In this document: positions 26,108-34,898 of the stretch, one piece after another
Numbering within the stretch: the first letter of the stretch is position 1
Layout of the letters: every line of letters starts with the position of its first letter
Assembly: GCA_025360785.1 (NCBI GenBank)
Contig: JANYBN010000210.1
Location: 20,315 to 84,314 of the forward strand
DNA length: 64,000 nt
Direction: 5' to 3'
Origin: Geobacter sp.
GTDB lineage: Bacteria; Desulfobacterota; Desulfuromonadia; Geobacterales; Pseudopelobacteraceae
Notes under the pieces: generated by a model
Databases searched by the model: none
The model's input: the letters and a program-made list of their open reading frames with translations, nothing else
Told to the model about the DNA's origin: nothing
Program-made: the position numbers and the translations under genes

Positions 26108-28051
26108 ATGAGTTTAGCAAGCGCAATGAATGTAGGCGTAACCGGTCTTGGAACAAACGCAGAAGCAATATCAGTTGTCGGCAATAACATCGCCAACGTC
26201 AATACCGTCGGATTTAAGGAAGGCAGAACCATCTTCTCCGACATGTTGTCAGCAAACATCGGCGTCGGGCAGGTTGGCCGTGGCGGACAAATACAGGCCG
26301 TCCAGAACATGTTTTCCCAGGGCAGCACAGAAAACACCAGCGGTGATAACGACCTGATGATTCAGGGGGAATCATTTTTTGTTGTGCAGAACAGTGTGGG
26401 GACACAATCCTTCACCCGCGCAGGGGCATTTGACTATAACAAGAGTCAAGTGTTGGTTAATCCCGATGGAATGGAAGTATTAGGTTACGGCATAACTCAG
26501 GCTACCGGCTTATCGAACGGCGTAACAGGCAAAATTGATAAAACCGCCTTTGCAACGCTCGCTCCGAAAACTACCACCTCAGCCAGTTTCGTGATGAACC
26601 TCGATTCAACCGCCAATGCTCCAGGCAGCTCCGTGACCAGCTCAATCCGGGTGGCCGGAGATTTTGGTGCTGCTGCTGCTCCGGCGGTTACGGCAGCAAC
26701 ATTTTATGATGAATTCGGGAATGCCCAGACTGCAAATATTACCTGGGCACTTCCCGCTGTAGCTGTGCCTCCTTCCAATAATGCTTACACCTATTCTATC
26801 GCCATTCCCAATGCAACTGCGGGAACCCCCGGCAGCGCCGGCTTTCCGATTACGGGGACGTTAAATTTCCCGACGCCGACGACCACTTCGGTCAGCACGA
26901 CAGTTACACTTAATAATGGCGCCAAACCAATGCCGGTAACATTTGACCTGACGAATATGAAGAATTCCGCAGTAACTACCGCCCCAACTATTACGGCCAA
27001 CGGCGCTCCCATAAAGACAGCGAATGTTGTCTTTAGCGGCGGTACGGCCGCTGGCACGGGAACATTCACAGATACAGCCGGAGTCGCCTACACCACGGCG
27101 ATGACCTTTCCGACTCCCACAACCTGGCAGTATGTTATCTCTGATGCGACACCTGCTGTAGTATCAACCATCACCGGAAACTTTGCCAGCGCAACCAACG
27201 GCAAATCCACCTGGGATCAGAGCAGCAGCACCGTCACCATCAACGGCGTATCCCAGCCGGTGATGTTCGACCTGAGCAATGTCACCACCGGTGCTACCGC
27301 TGTCGCCGTTCGCACCAATGGCTGGGACAAGACCGACCCGGCTGTCACTTCAAACTTTTCGAACAGTACACAGGTCTACGACTCACAGGGGAACGCCCAT
27401 AACGCCACAGTTTACTATAACAAAACCGGCGCCAATACTTGGGACTATCACCTGTCTGTGCCTGATGCCACTTCGATCAACGGAATGGCCGGAAATAACG
27501 TCCTTAACGGCACCTTGACGTTTGACTCGGCTGGGGTACTCGTCAACCAGATACCTTCCAACGTAAACGGACTCACGGTACAGTTCCCGGGCAGCGTCGC
27601 GTCACAAACCCTCACGCTGGATTTTAATCCAAATGTGTCTACACAGCTGGCCAGTAATTCGGTTGTGTCGTCTCAGAACCAGAATGGTTATGGCGCTGGA
27701 AATCTTATCTCCACCAAGATCGATGACCAGGGCTATGTGAATGCCAGCTATACCAACAATCAGACCCAGCGCATCGCCTTGGTTGCACTGGCCAAGTTTG
27801 CTTCGGTGGCAGGACTTGAAAAAGCAGGTAGTTCGCTCTTTAATTCAACCGCCAAATCCGGATCGGCTATCATCGGAACGGCTCAATTGCAGGGGAGCAC
27901 GATTTTCACCAAATCACTCGAACAAAGCAACGTCGATATGGCCACGCAGCTTGTCAGCATGATCAAACTGCAACGCGCCTATTCGGGCAACTCCAAAACC
28001 ATCACCTCATCAGACGAAATGATGCAGGAGACGTTGAGCCTCAAGCGATAA
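26108..28051 (+). CDS. flgE: Flagellar hook protein FlgE (large form)
   Basis: A 647-residue hook protein. N-terminal MSLASAMNVGVTGLGTN with SVVGNNIANVNTVGFK and the C-terminal LEQSNVDMATQLVSMI helix form the D0 domain. The middle (about 185-540) contains three related hook D2-like segments, each with a (Y/T)D-x-x-G-x-A start and a TW-x-Y-like strand, making it longer than the usual 400-450 residues. ATGGAGGCACACA precedes the ATG. It polymerises into the hook joining rod and filament. A terminator follows 20 bases after the stop. Confidence 0.93.
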   Translation: MSLASAMNVGVTGLGTNAEAISVVGNNIANVNTVGFKEGRTIFSDMLSANIGVGQVGRGGQIQAVQNMFSQGSTENTSGDNDLMIQGESFFVVQNSVGTQSFTRAGAFDYNKSQVLVNPDGMEVLGYGITQATGLSNGVTGKIDKTAFATLAPKTTTSASFVMNLDSTANAPGSSVTSSIRVAGDFGAAAAPAVTAATFYDEFGNAQTANITWALPAVAVPPSNNAYTYSIAIPNATAGTPGSAGFPITGTLNFPTPTTTSVSTTVTLNNGAKPMPVTFDLTNMKNSAVTTAPTITANGAPIKTANVVFSGGTAAGTGTFTDTAGVAYTTAMTFPTPTTWQYVISDATPAVVSTITGNFASATNGKSTWDQSSSTVTINGVSQPVMFDLSNVTTGATAVAVRTNGWDKTDPAVTSNFSNSTQVYDSQGNAHNATVYYNKTGANTWDYHLSVPDATSINGMAGNNVLNGTLTFDSAGVLVNQIPSNVNGLTVQFPGSVASQTLTLDFNPNVSTQLASNSVVSSQNQNGYGAGNLISTKIDDQGYVNASYTNNQTQRIALVALAKFASVAGLEKAGSSLFNSTAKSGSAIIGTAQLQGSTIFTKSLEQSNVDMATQLVSMIKLQRAYSGNSKTITSSDEMMQETLSLKR

Positions 28052-28070
28052 AATAGTTCTTAAAGAGTAA

Positions 28071-28105
28071 AAAGAGGGCGAGTTGGTAACTCGCCCTCTT
28101 TTTAT
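28071..28105 (+). terminator. Rho-independent terminator after flgE
   Basis: AAAGAGGGCGAGTT pairs with AACTCGCCCTCTTT around a GGT loop, followed by a T run. A 14-bp stem: strong. It closes the flgB-flgE transcription unit. Confidence 0.92.
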
Positions 28106-28345
28106 TTGCGTAAGAGATCTCAACAGAAACGTTTTCTCGTTAGCACCAATCCGCTATGTAATGGGTCGGCCACGCAGCATAAAAACACCGCTTATACACT
28201 GTAATTGCCAATGCAACATAAAAAAATATCGATATTTTGACTTTGACTATCTCCTTATCCATTTGGCGGTTGCAAAATAGTTGGTTTCGATTTAAGTATA
28301 GTGCTTAAAAAGAACATGATTCATGTCGTACTATTGGAGGATACC
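28106..28345 (+). other. Intergenic region ahead of fliL with a 16-base palindrome
   Basis: 240 bases between a strong terminator and fliL, so a promoter for fliL-flhB is expected here. The clearest structure is a perfect 16-base palindrome, AAAATATCGATATTTT, at 28223-28238, a possible operator. No convincing sigma-54 or sigma-28 site was found; TTGACT hexamers at about 28236-28247 lack a well-spaced partner. Confidence 0.4.
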
Positions 28346-28927
28346 ATGGCCAAGGAAGATCAGGCGCCGGCAGAAGCAGGAACGGAAGCTGAAGGCGGCG
28401 GCAAAAAAAAGTTGTTCATCATCATCGGCGCTGCGGTAGCTGTCGCATTGATCCTGAGCGTTGCCGCGTTCACTATGATGGGCAAGGATGATAAAAAGAC
28501 CAAAAAAGAGGGTGACGTTGCTCAAGCTGAAGGAGCTGCAGCTGGTGGACATGGCGCCGCAGCTCCTGCGCCGGCAGCTGGCGGGCATGGAGGCGCTGCA
28601 GCCGCGCCAGGGGCAGCAGGCCCATCAGCTAATATTTTTCCGCTGGAGCCATTCATAGTTAATGTTTATGACGGCCAGGAACTGCGTTACCTCAAGGTAA
28701 AGGTTGAGCTGGAAATGGTCAGCCCGGCCATTAAAACAGAGATCGAAGGTAAGCTCGCCCCGATCCGCGATTCAATTCTGATTTTGCTCAGTGCAAAAAC
28801 ACTTCAGGACATTCAGGATGTCCAGGGCAAAACCACACTCAAAGACGAAATTTTGGGGGCTATTAACAAAAACATCCCTCCTGGCAAGATTGCCAAAGTA
28901 TATTTCACAGATTTTGTCGTTCAATAG
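28346..28927 (+). CDS. fliL: Flagellar basal-body-associated protein FliL
   Basis: A 193-residue inner-membrane protein. ATG 28346 follows TTGGAGG; an earlier in-frame ATG at 28301 lacks one. Residues 20-46 form a single transmembrane segment, 60-95 an Ala/Gly/His-rich linker, and 97-193 the FliL domain (FPLEPFIVNVYDGQELRYL). It would stabilise stators around the motor. It heads the fliLMNOPQR-flhB operon; genes from fliM on overlap or abut. Confidence 0.94.
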   Translation: MAKEDQAPAEAGTEAEGGGKKKLFIIIGAAVAVALILSVAAFTMMGKDDKKTKKEGDVAQAEGAAAGGHGAAAPAPAAGGHGGAAAAPGAAGPSANIFPLEPFIVNVYDGQELRYLKVKVELEMVSPAIKTEIEGKLAPIRDSILILLSAKTLQDIQDVQGKTTLKDEILGAINKNIPPGKIAKVYFTDFVVQ

Positions 28928-28941
28928 GTACCGTGGCCGCA

Positions 28942-29922
28942 ATGGAAAAAATCCTTTCAAAAGCTGAGATCGAAGGGCTGCTAAATGCGGTTTTCGAGGG
29001 TCGTATTGAGCCCGAAAAAGAGCTTGCAAAAGCCGAAGGCGCAATTGCAATCTACGACCTGGTCAACGCGGACACCCAGAAGGGATCTGTTCCGAATCTG
29101 GATATCATTTACGATGGTTTTATCCGCGCCAACCGGGTCAATCTTTCTAACCGCCTGCGTAAATCCGTAGAAATCAAAAAAATCGGCGCCCGGTCCTATA
29201 AATTTGATGACTTTCTCCAGACGCTACCGTCACCGGTCTGTATGGGCATTTTCAAAATTGAGCCACTAAAAGGCGCCGCTCTGATTTCTTTTGACAGCAC
29301 TCTGGTACTGTCACTGGTCGACAGCCTGCTGGGTGGAACCGGCAGTGCCAAGGTGCCAATTGCCAATCGCATGTTCACCTCGATTGAGTTACGTCTGATG
29401 GAGAAGATTGTAGGAGATGCACTGCTGGATCTGGAAAAGGCCTGGGCACCGCTTTATGCCACCCATATGAGCTTGCTGCGGATGGAGACCAATCCGCGTC
29501 TGGTTAATATTGTGCCTCCCGAATATCAGATCGTAACAATGACATTAAAGATTCAGATTGATGACATATCCGGCAATATGATGTTTGCAGTGCCGTTCAT
29601 GACTATCGATCCGATTCGCGAAAAGCTCAAGACAGGTGCGCAATTTGACCTGATGGCGATCGATCCGCAGTGGTCATCACGTCTATCTTCTGAAATAATG
29701 GAAGCTCCGATGGAGACAACGGTAGAGATGGGCAATGCCAGCATAACCCTGCGGGAGTTGCTGGAGCTGGCTCCAGGCGACACCATCATGCTTGACAAAC
29801 CAAGTTCGAGCAATATGATTGTCAAGGTAGAGGGAGTTCCAAAATTTTTCGGGGTTCCTGGCATCAAGCATGGCAATAAAGCAATTCAGATCAGCAAGAT
29901 TTGCGACAAGAGGGGGCAGTAG
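28942..29922 (+). CDS. fliM: Flagellar motor switch protein FliM
   Basis: A 326-residue C-ring protein. The start at ATG 28942 (MEKILSKAEIEGLLNAV) is the family-typical opening and contains the N-terminal CheY-P-binding-like segment; a GTG at 28933 would add three residues. The DSLLGGTGSAK motif of the CheC-like middle domain and the C-terminal SpoA domain are present. Its TAG shares a base with the GTG start of fliN. Confidence 0.95.
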   Translation: MEKILSKAEIEGLLNAVFEGRIEPEKELAKAEGAIAIYDLVNADTQKGSVPNLDIIYDGFIRANRVNLSNRLRKSVEIKKIGARSYKFDDFLQTLPSPVCMGIFKIEPLKGAALISFDSTLVLSLVDSLLGGTGSAKVPIANRMFTSIELRLMEKIVGDALLDLEKAWAPLYATHMSLLRMETNPRLVNIVPPEYQIVTMTLKIQIDDISGNMMFAVPFMTIDPIREKLKTGAQFDLMAIDPQWSSRLSSEIMEAPMETTVEMGNASITLRELLELAPGDTIMLDKPSSSNMIVKVEGVPKFFGVPGIKHGNKAIQISKICDKRGQ

Positions 29923-30221
29923 TGACTGAAACGCCTGAAGAAATTCCAACGTCCCTTGACAAGAAAAGCCTCGACTTCATTCTCGACATTCCACTGCAGG
30001 TAACGGTCGAACTGGGGAGAACCAAGCTGCTGGTCAAGGACATTCTGCAACTCAACCAGGGAGCGGTTATTGAACTGACTAAACTGGCTGGTGAACCTCT
30101 CGACATTTTCGTCAATTCTAAATTAGTGGCTCGCGGTGAAGCGGTTGTCGTCAACGAAAAGTACGGCGTCCGCCTGGTGGATATCGTCACTCCTAACGAG
30201 CGGGTGGAGAAGATTCTGTGA
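29922..30221 (+). CDS. fliN: Flagellar motor switch protein FliN
   Basis: A 99-residue protein consisting mainly of the SpoA domain (LDIPLQVTVELGRTKLLVKDIL ... EPLDIFVNSKLVARGEAVVV, here abbreviated). GTG 29922 is preferred because it lies directly after GAGGGGGCAGTA and overlaps the fliM stop by one base; an earlier ATG at 29901 lies inside fliM. It completes the C ring with FliM. Confidence 0.94.
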   Translation: MTETPEEIPTSLDKKSLDFILDIPLQVTVELGRTKLLVKDILQLNQGAVIELTKLAGEPLDIFVNSKLVARGEAVVVNEKYGVRLVDIVTPNERVEKIL

Positions 30222-30637
30222 AAGGTGCGGCTTCCGCACTTATTCTCTTCCTACCTTCCATAGCGTCGGCTGCTGACAGCTCCGGACAGCAGTTCAGTTT
30301 TCTGGCAAGTTTTTTACAGATGATCGCTGCCCTGGCCCTTGTTGTCGGCCTTATCCTGATTACCTGGTATTTTTCCGGCAAACTGATGAAAGGTCTCCCC
30401 GTTGGCCGTCAGTTGCTTTCAAAGCATATCCGTCTGATTGAAACCCGCTATCTGGGGCCAAAGAAATCTCTTTTGCTGGTTGAAGTTGGCGGAGTATACC
30501 TGCTTCTATCCAGCAGCGATGCAGGTCTGACGCTAATCAAGCAGATCGACATGCTGGAGGAGATCGAAATCATAGAAGAAAAACAAGTTCAGAGCAGTTT
30601 TGCCACACTACTGACTCGATTGAGACAGACACAATGA
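30218..30637 (+). CDS. fliO: Flagellar export-gate assembly protein FliO
   Basis: A 139-residue protein with an N-terminal hydrophobic signal-like segment, a transmembrane helix (about 29-50, MIAALALVVGLILITWYFSG) and a cytoplasmic domain with IRLIETRYLGPKKSLLLVEV, the FliO pattern. It starts with GTG overlapping the fliN stop (GTGA) and ends overlapping fliP (ATGA). It helps assemble the FliP ring. Confidence 0.9.
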   Translation: MKGAASALILFLPSIASAADSSGQQFSFLASFLQMIAALALVVGLILITWYFSGKLMKGLPVGRQLLSKHIRLIETRYLGPKKSLLLVEVGGVYLLLSSSDAGLTLIKQIDMLEEIEIIEEKQVQSSFATLLTRLRQTQ

Positions 30638-31401
30638 TCACCCCGCATCCGACAAAACGTGTTGTTATTCTCAGCCTAACAGCCTTGCTTCTGATTGCAG
30701 GCGCCGTAGCTTCAGCAGAGCCGATCCCGTTCCCGTCGCTTAATATTGGAGTAGGCACAGCAACCAAGCCGAATGATGTTGCGGTCACAATGCAGATCTT
30801 CCTGTTACTGACGATCATGTCGCTCGCACCCGGCCTGCTGATCATGACCACTTCTTTCACCCGTATCTCAGTCGTACTTTCTTTTCTGCGCACCGCCATG
30901 GGTACTCAGGCGGCACCTTCCAACCAGGTCATTCTATCGTTATCCATGTTTTTGACATTCTTCATTATGACACCGGTATGGCAGCAGATAAACAAAGATG
31001 CCTACCAGCCCTGGAAGGCACAACAAATAAGCCAGGAACAATTTATCGAGCGGGCCGTCAAACCGGTACGCACGTTCATGCTCTCCCAGACACGAGAAAA
31101 AGACCTGGCACTCTTTGTGAGCCTCTCCAAGCTTCAGAGGCCAAAGAATGCGGCTGACATTCCGACCCTGACCATCATCCCGGCCTTTATGATTTCGGAA
31201 CTGCGAACCGCATTTCAGATCGGTTTTCTGATCTATATACCTTTTATCGTTGTTGATATGGTCGTGGCATCGGTACTGATGTCGATGGGAATGATGATGC
31301 TGCCTCCGGTTATGATTTCACTGCCGTTTAAAATCCTGCTCTTTGTACTGGTTGATGGCTGGGGACTGGTTATTAGCTCGCTCGTAAAAAGTTTTGATTA
31401 G
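30634..31401 (+). CDS. fliP: Flagellar export-gate protein FliP
   Basis: A 255-residue polytopic protein with a cleavable N-terminal signal sequence (about 1-27, ending SAEP) and four membrane segments. Family motifs are MTTSFTRISVVLSFLRTAMG and, near the end, SMGMMMLPPVMISLPFKI. It forms the export channel with FliQ and FliR. Confidence 0.97.
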   Translation: MITPHPTKRVVILSLTALLLIAGAVASAEPIPFPSLNIGVGTATKPNDVAVTMQIFLLLTIMSLAPGLLIMTTSFTRISVVLSFLRTAMGTQAAPSNQVILSLSMFLTFFIMTPVWQQINKDAYQPWKAQQISQEQFIERAVKPVRTFMLSQTREKDLALFVSLSKLQRPKNAADIPTLTIIPAFMISELRTAFQIGFLIYIPFIVVDMVVASVLMSMGMMMLPPVMISLPFKILLFVLVDGWGLVISSLVKSFD

Positions 31402-31411
31402 GTGATACCGA

Positions 31412-31681
31412 ATGACTCCCGAATTAGTCCTACAACTTGCCCGGCGCAGCTTTGAAACCACACTGTTGCTGGCGGCTCCGCTCCTTATCGCCAGCCTCGT
31501 CATTGGTCTTGTGATCAGTGTTTTCCAGGCAGTTACCTCCATCAACGAGGCAACGCTGGCCTTTGCCCCGAAAATTGTTGCTGTTATGATTGCCATGATC
31601 ATTTTCTTCCCATGGATGATGACCTACATGAGTGACTTTACCCGAGAAATCTATTCATTCATCGCAACCATGAGGCGTTAG
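31412..31681 (+). CDS. fliQ: Flagellar export-gate protein FliQ
   Basis: An 89-residue protein with two transmembrane helices (about 15-37 and 54-73). The FQAVTSINEATLAFAPKI segment between them is the FliQ hallmark. It begins 10 bases after fliP. Confidence 0.97.
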   Translation: MTPELVLQLARRSFETTLLLAAPLLIASLVIGLVISVFQAVTSINEATLAFAPKIVAVMIAMIIFFPWMMTYMSDFTREIYSFIATMRR

Positions 31682-31686
31682 CCTCC

Positions 31687-32481
31687 ATGTTTTCGCTCCT
31701 CCCCTTTCCGTCACCACGCGAAGTCATTTTTTTCATGCTGGTATTAAGCCGAGTGGCCGGTATTTTTGCCGCTCTGCCGGTTTTCGGCGGTCGCCGGATG
31801 CCGCTCCACATCAAGGTAATCACGGTTTCCATGATTACCCTGGTCTGCTTTCCGACACTGTCAGTATCGCTGCCACAGATGCCGTCCGATGCTTTCAGCC
31901 TCGCCCTGCTGGCGTTCAGTGAGGTCATGATCGGCCTGACACTGTCATTGATAACCCAGATCATCTTTGCTGCTGTCGAATTTTGCGGTCAGATCATCGG
32001 CATGCAAATGGGACTAACCATCGCATCCATTATTGATCCCTCCCAAGGCACACAAAACCAGATAATGTCTGTCCTCCTGACACTGTTCACAACACTGATG
32101 TTCTTGTCGCTTAATATTCACCACCTCTTTATCAGAGCTATTATCGACAGTTTCAAGGTGATTCCACTCGGAGGATGGCATCTGAGTGGGGAACTGGTGA
32201 ATTTTCTTGTCATGCGTACGGCTGATATTTTCATCATCGGAATCCGTTTGGCCGCGCCTGTTATGGTCGCTTTACTCCTTACCACCGTTGCGCTCGGCAT
32301 CATGGCACGCGTCTTCCCGCAAATGAATATATTCATGATCAGTATGCCTCTCAACATCGGCCTGGGGCTGATCATTCTCGGCATGACCCTGACGATCTTT
32401 TTACATGTTATAGAGGTGTCCTTCGGGCATCTTTCCGAACAGATCACAACACTTTTCCGGCTCATGGCAAAGGGGGGATGA
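31687..32481 (+). CDS. fliR: Flagellar export-gate protein FliR
   Basis: A 264-residue protein with about six hydrophobic helices. The region FCGQIIGMQMGLTIASIIDP is characteristic. The stop TGA at 32479-32481 overlaps an ATG at 32478 that is out of frame with flhB. Confidence 0.96.
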   Translation: MFSLLPFPSPREVIFFMLVLSRVAGIFAALPVFGGRRMPLHIKVITVSMITLVCFPTLSVSLPQMPSDAFSLALLAFSEVMIGLTLSLITQIIFAAVEFCGQIIGMQMGLTIASIIDPSQGTQNQIMSVLLTLFTTLMFLSLNIHHLFIRAIIDSFKVIPLGGWHLSGELVNFLVMRTADIFIIGIRLAAPVMVALLLTTVALGIMARVFPQMNIFMISMPLNIGLGLIILGMTLTIFLHVIEVSFGHLSEQITTLFRLMAKGG

Positions 32482-32484
32482 CCT

Positions 32485-33558
32485 ACGTCAGAAGATTCAG
32501 ACAAACACTCGAAGACCGAACAACCAACCAGCAGAAAACTCGAAAAGTCACGCGAAGATGGCCCGCCGCCGATGAGCCAGATGCTGACGACGTCACTCAC
32601 CCTTCTCACGGGTATCATCAGCCTCTATATCTTCGGCAGCTTCATGATGGACGGCCTAAAGCAAACTACGGTTCAAATTCTGTCAACAATCGGGCGCTTC
32701 CAGCTAACCGAATCCAACATATATGTTCTTATTCTCAAGTTGTTCGGCACCGTGATACTGCTGATCGCACCTCTGATCATAACAATCATAGCTACCGCAT
32801 TGATCTCCAGCCTGATTCAGGACAAAGGCAGACTTGAGTTCAGGCTGACACGCCTGAAAGTAGACTTCAGTAAATTGAGTCCCATAAAAGGTCTCGGGCG
32901 AATATTCAACAAAGATGGCCTGGTTGAGATGGTAAAATCGCTGCTGAAACTAGCAGTCGTTGCCTGGATCGCCTATGGAGTGCTGCGTGACGAAATGATG
33001 AATATCACTTTTTTGGCAGAAGCTGATATTCAGACTATTTTCAATTTTATCGGCCACATCGCCTTTAAAATCGTCACCCATACGTGCGGCATTATGATCG
33101 TACTGGGTCTGCTCGACATGCTCTATGTCCAGTGGCGCTATACCGAAAACCTCAAAATGACGAAACAGGAGGTTAAGGACGAAAGCAAAGATTCCGAAGG
33201 AAATCCCGAAACCAAGGGTAAAATAAAGAGAATGCAGTTTCAGATGGCTCAACGCCGGATGACCAAAATCATCCCAATGGCGGATGTCGTTATCACCAAC
33301 CCGACCCACTATGCCATTGCCTTAAAGTATGATCGGCAAAAAATGGTCGCGCCGGTCGTTCTGGCCAAAGGCGTCGATTTCATGGCAGAGGCGATTAAGA
33401 AGATCGCCCGTGAACACCGTATCACACTGGTAGAAAACCGGTTTCTGGCTCGTGAACTGTATGACCAGGTCAAGGAGAACGAACCGATTCCTGAAGCCCT
33501 GTACGCGGCAGTGGCGGAAGTTCTGGCGTATGTCTATAAGCTGAAGGGGAAGGTGTAA
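32485..33558 (+). CDS. flhB: Flagellar export switch protein FlhB, apparent ACG start
   Basis: A 357-residue FlhB if read from ACG at 32485. The codons after it give SEDSDKHSKTEQPTSRKLEK, the conserved FlhB N-terminus, so this stretch is genuinely coding. Yet no ATG, GTG, TTG, CTG or ATT occurs in frame between the preceding in-frame stop (32479-32481) and ATG 32572, which would delete the first 29 residues. ACG 32485 is seven bases after the G6 Shine-Dalgarno at 32471-32477. Four membrane segments follow, then the cytoplasmic domain with the autocleavage site NPTH at about 272-275. It controls the hook-to-filament export switch with FliK. Alternatives are a one-base error, real damage, or a shorter protein from 32572. 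Confidence 0.8.
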   Translation, partial: TSEDSDKHSKTEQPTSRKLEKSREDGPPPMSQMLTTSLTLLTGIISLYIFGSFMMDGLKQTTVQILSTIGRFQLTESNIYVLILKLFGTVILLIAPLIITIIATALISSLIQDKGRLEFRLTRLKVDFSKLSPIKGLGRIFNKDGLVEMVKSLLKLAVVAWIAYGVLRDEMMNITFLAEADIQTIFNFIGHIAFKIVTHTCGIMIVLGLLDMLYVQWRYTENLKMTKQEVKDESKDSEGNPETKGKIKRMQFQMAQRRMTKIIPMADVVITNPTHYAIALKYDRQKMVAPVVLAKGVDFMAEAIKKIAREHRITLVENRFLARELYDQVKENEPIPEALYAAVAEVLAYVYKLKGKV

Positions 33559-33580
33559 CGACGCAGTTTTGATATTAAAC

Positions 33581-34612
33581 CTAGAATTGTTTACTCAGCC
33601 CCAGGTGGAAGCTCACATCCGGAGCAGAGCCCACCTTAAAATCCTCCGCAACGCCGATGTCCAGCAGACAATCATCCGGGAACCTGAGAGCCCCCCCGAA
33701 AACCGCCATCAGCGGGCTTGTTGAGAGTTCCTGAAGCGAACTGCCGTGATAAAGCGGAGTATTGGCATTTAGTTGAGCCTTGAATGAAATCCAGGAGGCC
33801 GGTCCCCAGCCGAAACCGATCGTTCCAACTGCCGCCAGCGGGTTATGCATTTCACTCAGCACATCACTCCTGGACATGGCAAGTGCGCCTGCAGATCCGA
33901 ACAAACCAAGCGAGCCCCAGTCACTGTAACTATTCATACTGCCGCACATCTGGAGCATAAAATCGGTACTGCCGCTCCCGAACAGATATGAACTATCACC
34001 GGTAGGGAATTTGACGGCCCCTTTGATTGCCACCCTGTCATGGTGCCCCGTTCCGCTTTCATCATAGAGGCTGTATCCTCCGGTTATAGCGATATCACCT
34101 ATCCCGGAACCGGAACTGTCCATACGCAACCTCTGCACTCCATCCTTGCTGTAGCTGAAGTTAATACGATTTTTGGGGGCACTGGTCCTGCCACCCTGGG
34201 GAAGTCCGAATGTGTTGTGCCAGTCTATGATAAAACCGTCGAGAAAACCGCCACCTTGAATAATATAAGGGATTTCAATTCCTGCCTCCCAGCGCGCTAC
34301 TACGCCGTAACGGGCCGTAAGGGCTAGTCGGTAGGTTTCGCCATCAAGGGTTATCTGTTCGTGCACACCGTTATTCACCGTATAGTTACTGGAGAGATCC
34401 TGATTCAGTCCGATGCGGAATGCACCGGGTTGGACAATGTCCGATCCGGTGTCGTGCGGCAACCCGTAGATCTGGACCACCGGACTTAGATTGAAGGTAT
34501 TAAAGGGCGTAATTTCCATATCTGCAGCGGAAGTCAACCCCGCGGAACAGAGCAGAAAGAGCAATGACAATAAACTCCTGGTGGTTACGACAACTTCTAA
34601 CTTGCTAATCAT
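33581..34612 (-). CDS. DUF3187-type outer-membrane protein
   Basis: A 343-residue protein with a signal peptide (about 8-28, ending TSAAD). The chosen start (34612) gives a clean signal peptide; a longer frame to 34750 does not. The mature part is rich in alternating beta strands with Gly/aromatic residues and ends in LGLSKQF, an outer-membrane beta-barrel C-terminus with terminal Phe. It matches the DUF3187 family, of unknown function. It is convergent with flhB (22-base gap) and not part of the flagellar set. Confidence 0.75.
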   Translation of the reverse strand: MISKLEVVVTTRSLLSLLFLLCSAGLTSAADMEITPFNTFNLSPVVQIYGLPHDTGSDIVQPGAFRIGLNQDLSSNYTVNNGVHEQITLDGETYRLALTARYGVVARWEAGIEIPYIIQGGGFLDGFIIDWHNTFGLPQGGRTSAPKNRINFSYSKDGVQRLRMDSSGSGIGDIAITGGYSLYDESGTGHHDRVAIKGAVKFPTGDSSYLFGSGSTDFMLQMCGSMNSYSDWGSLGLFGSAGALAMSRSDVLSEMHNPLAAVGTIGFGWGPASWISFKAQLNANTPLYHGSSLQELSTSPLMAVFGGALRFPDDCLLDIGVAEDFKVGSAPDVSFHLGLSKQF

Positions 34613-34694
34613 AATTGGCCGTCTTTTCGTCAAACTCCAGAATTGTCTAACCACGATAACGATCCTCCACCTTGGTATCGATGAGATGAATGTA

Positions 34695-34723
34695 CTTGTA
34701 CCACTTGACAAATACCGTGTCAA
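34695..34723 (-). promoter_or_regulatory. Possible sigma-70 promoter for the DUF3187 gene
   Basis: On the minus strand TTGACA (34718-34723) and TACAAG (34695-34700) are separated by 17 bases. The -35 is perfect, the -10 matches 4 of 6. It lies about 83 bases upstream of the start codon. Confidence 0.4.
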
Positions 34724-34832
34724 TGAAGCAAGCCCATCTCCAGCAAACACAACTACATGTTATTATTAATATTATCATTTCAAACAATGCAGCCCATTCA
34801 TACATATCCGCTTGAAACGCGTGTCGCAGCGC

Positions 34833-34861
34833 TTGATTTATTTCTGCGGCAATGAGATAGT
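34833..34861 (+). promoter_or_regulatory. Possible sigma-70 promoter for tatA
   Basis: TTGATT (34833-34838) and GATAGT (34856-34861) with a 17-base spacer, about 38 bases upstream of the tatA ATG. Moderate match; supported by position between divergent genes. Confidence 0.35.
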
Positions 34862-34898
34862 GTATCAGATAATTCACACTAGTTGCAGAGGGGGCACA

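Noticed and set aside
32478..32837. A 119-codon frame starting at the ATG overlapping the fliR stop
   Set aside because: It is out of frame with flhB and its product is Arg/His-rich with no family features; it is a by-product of the missing in-frame flhB start.
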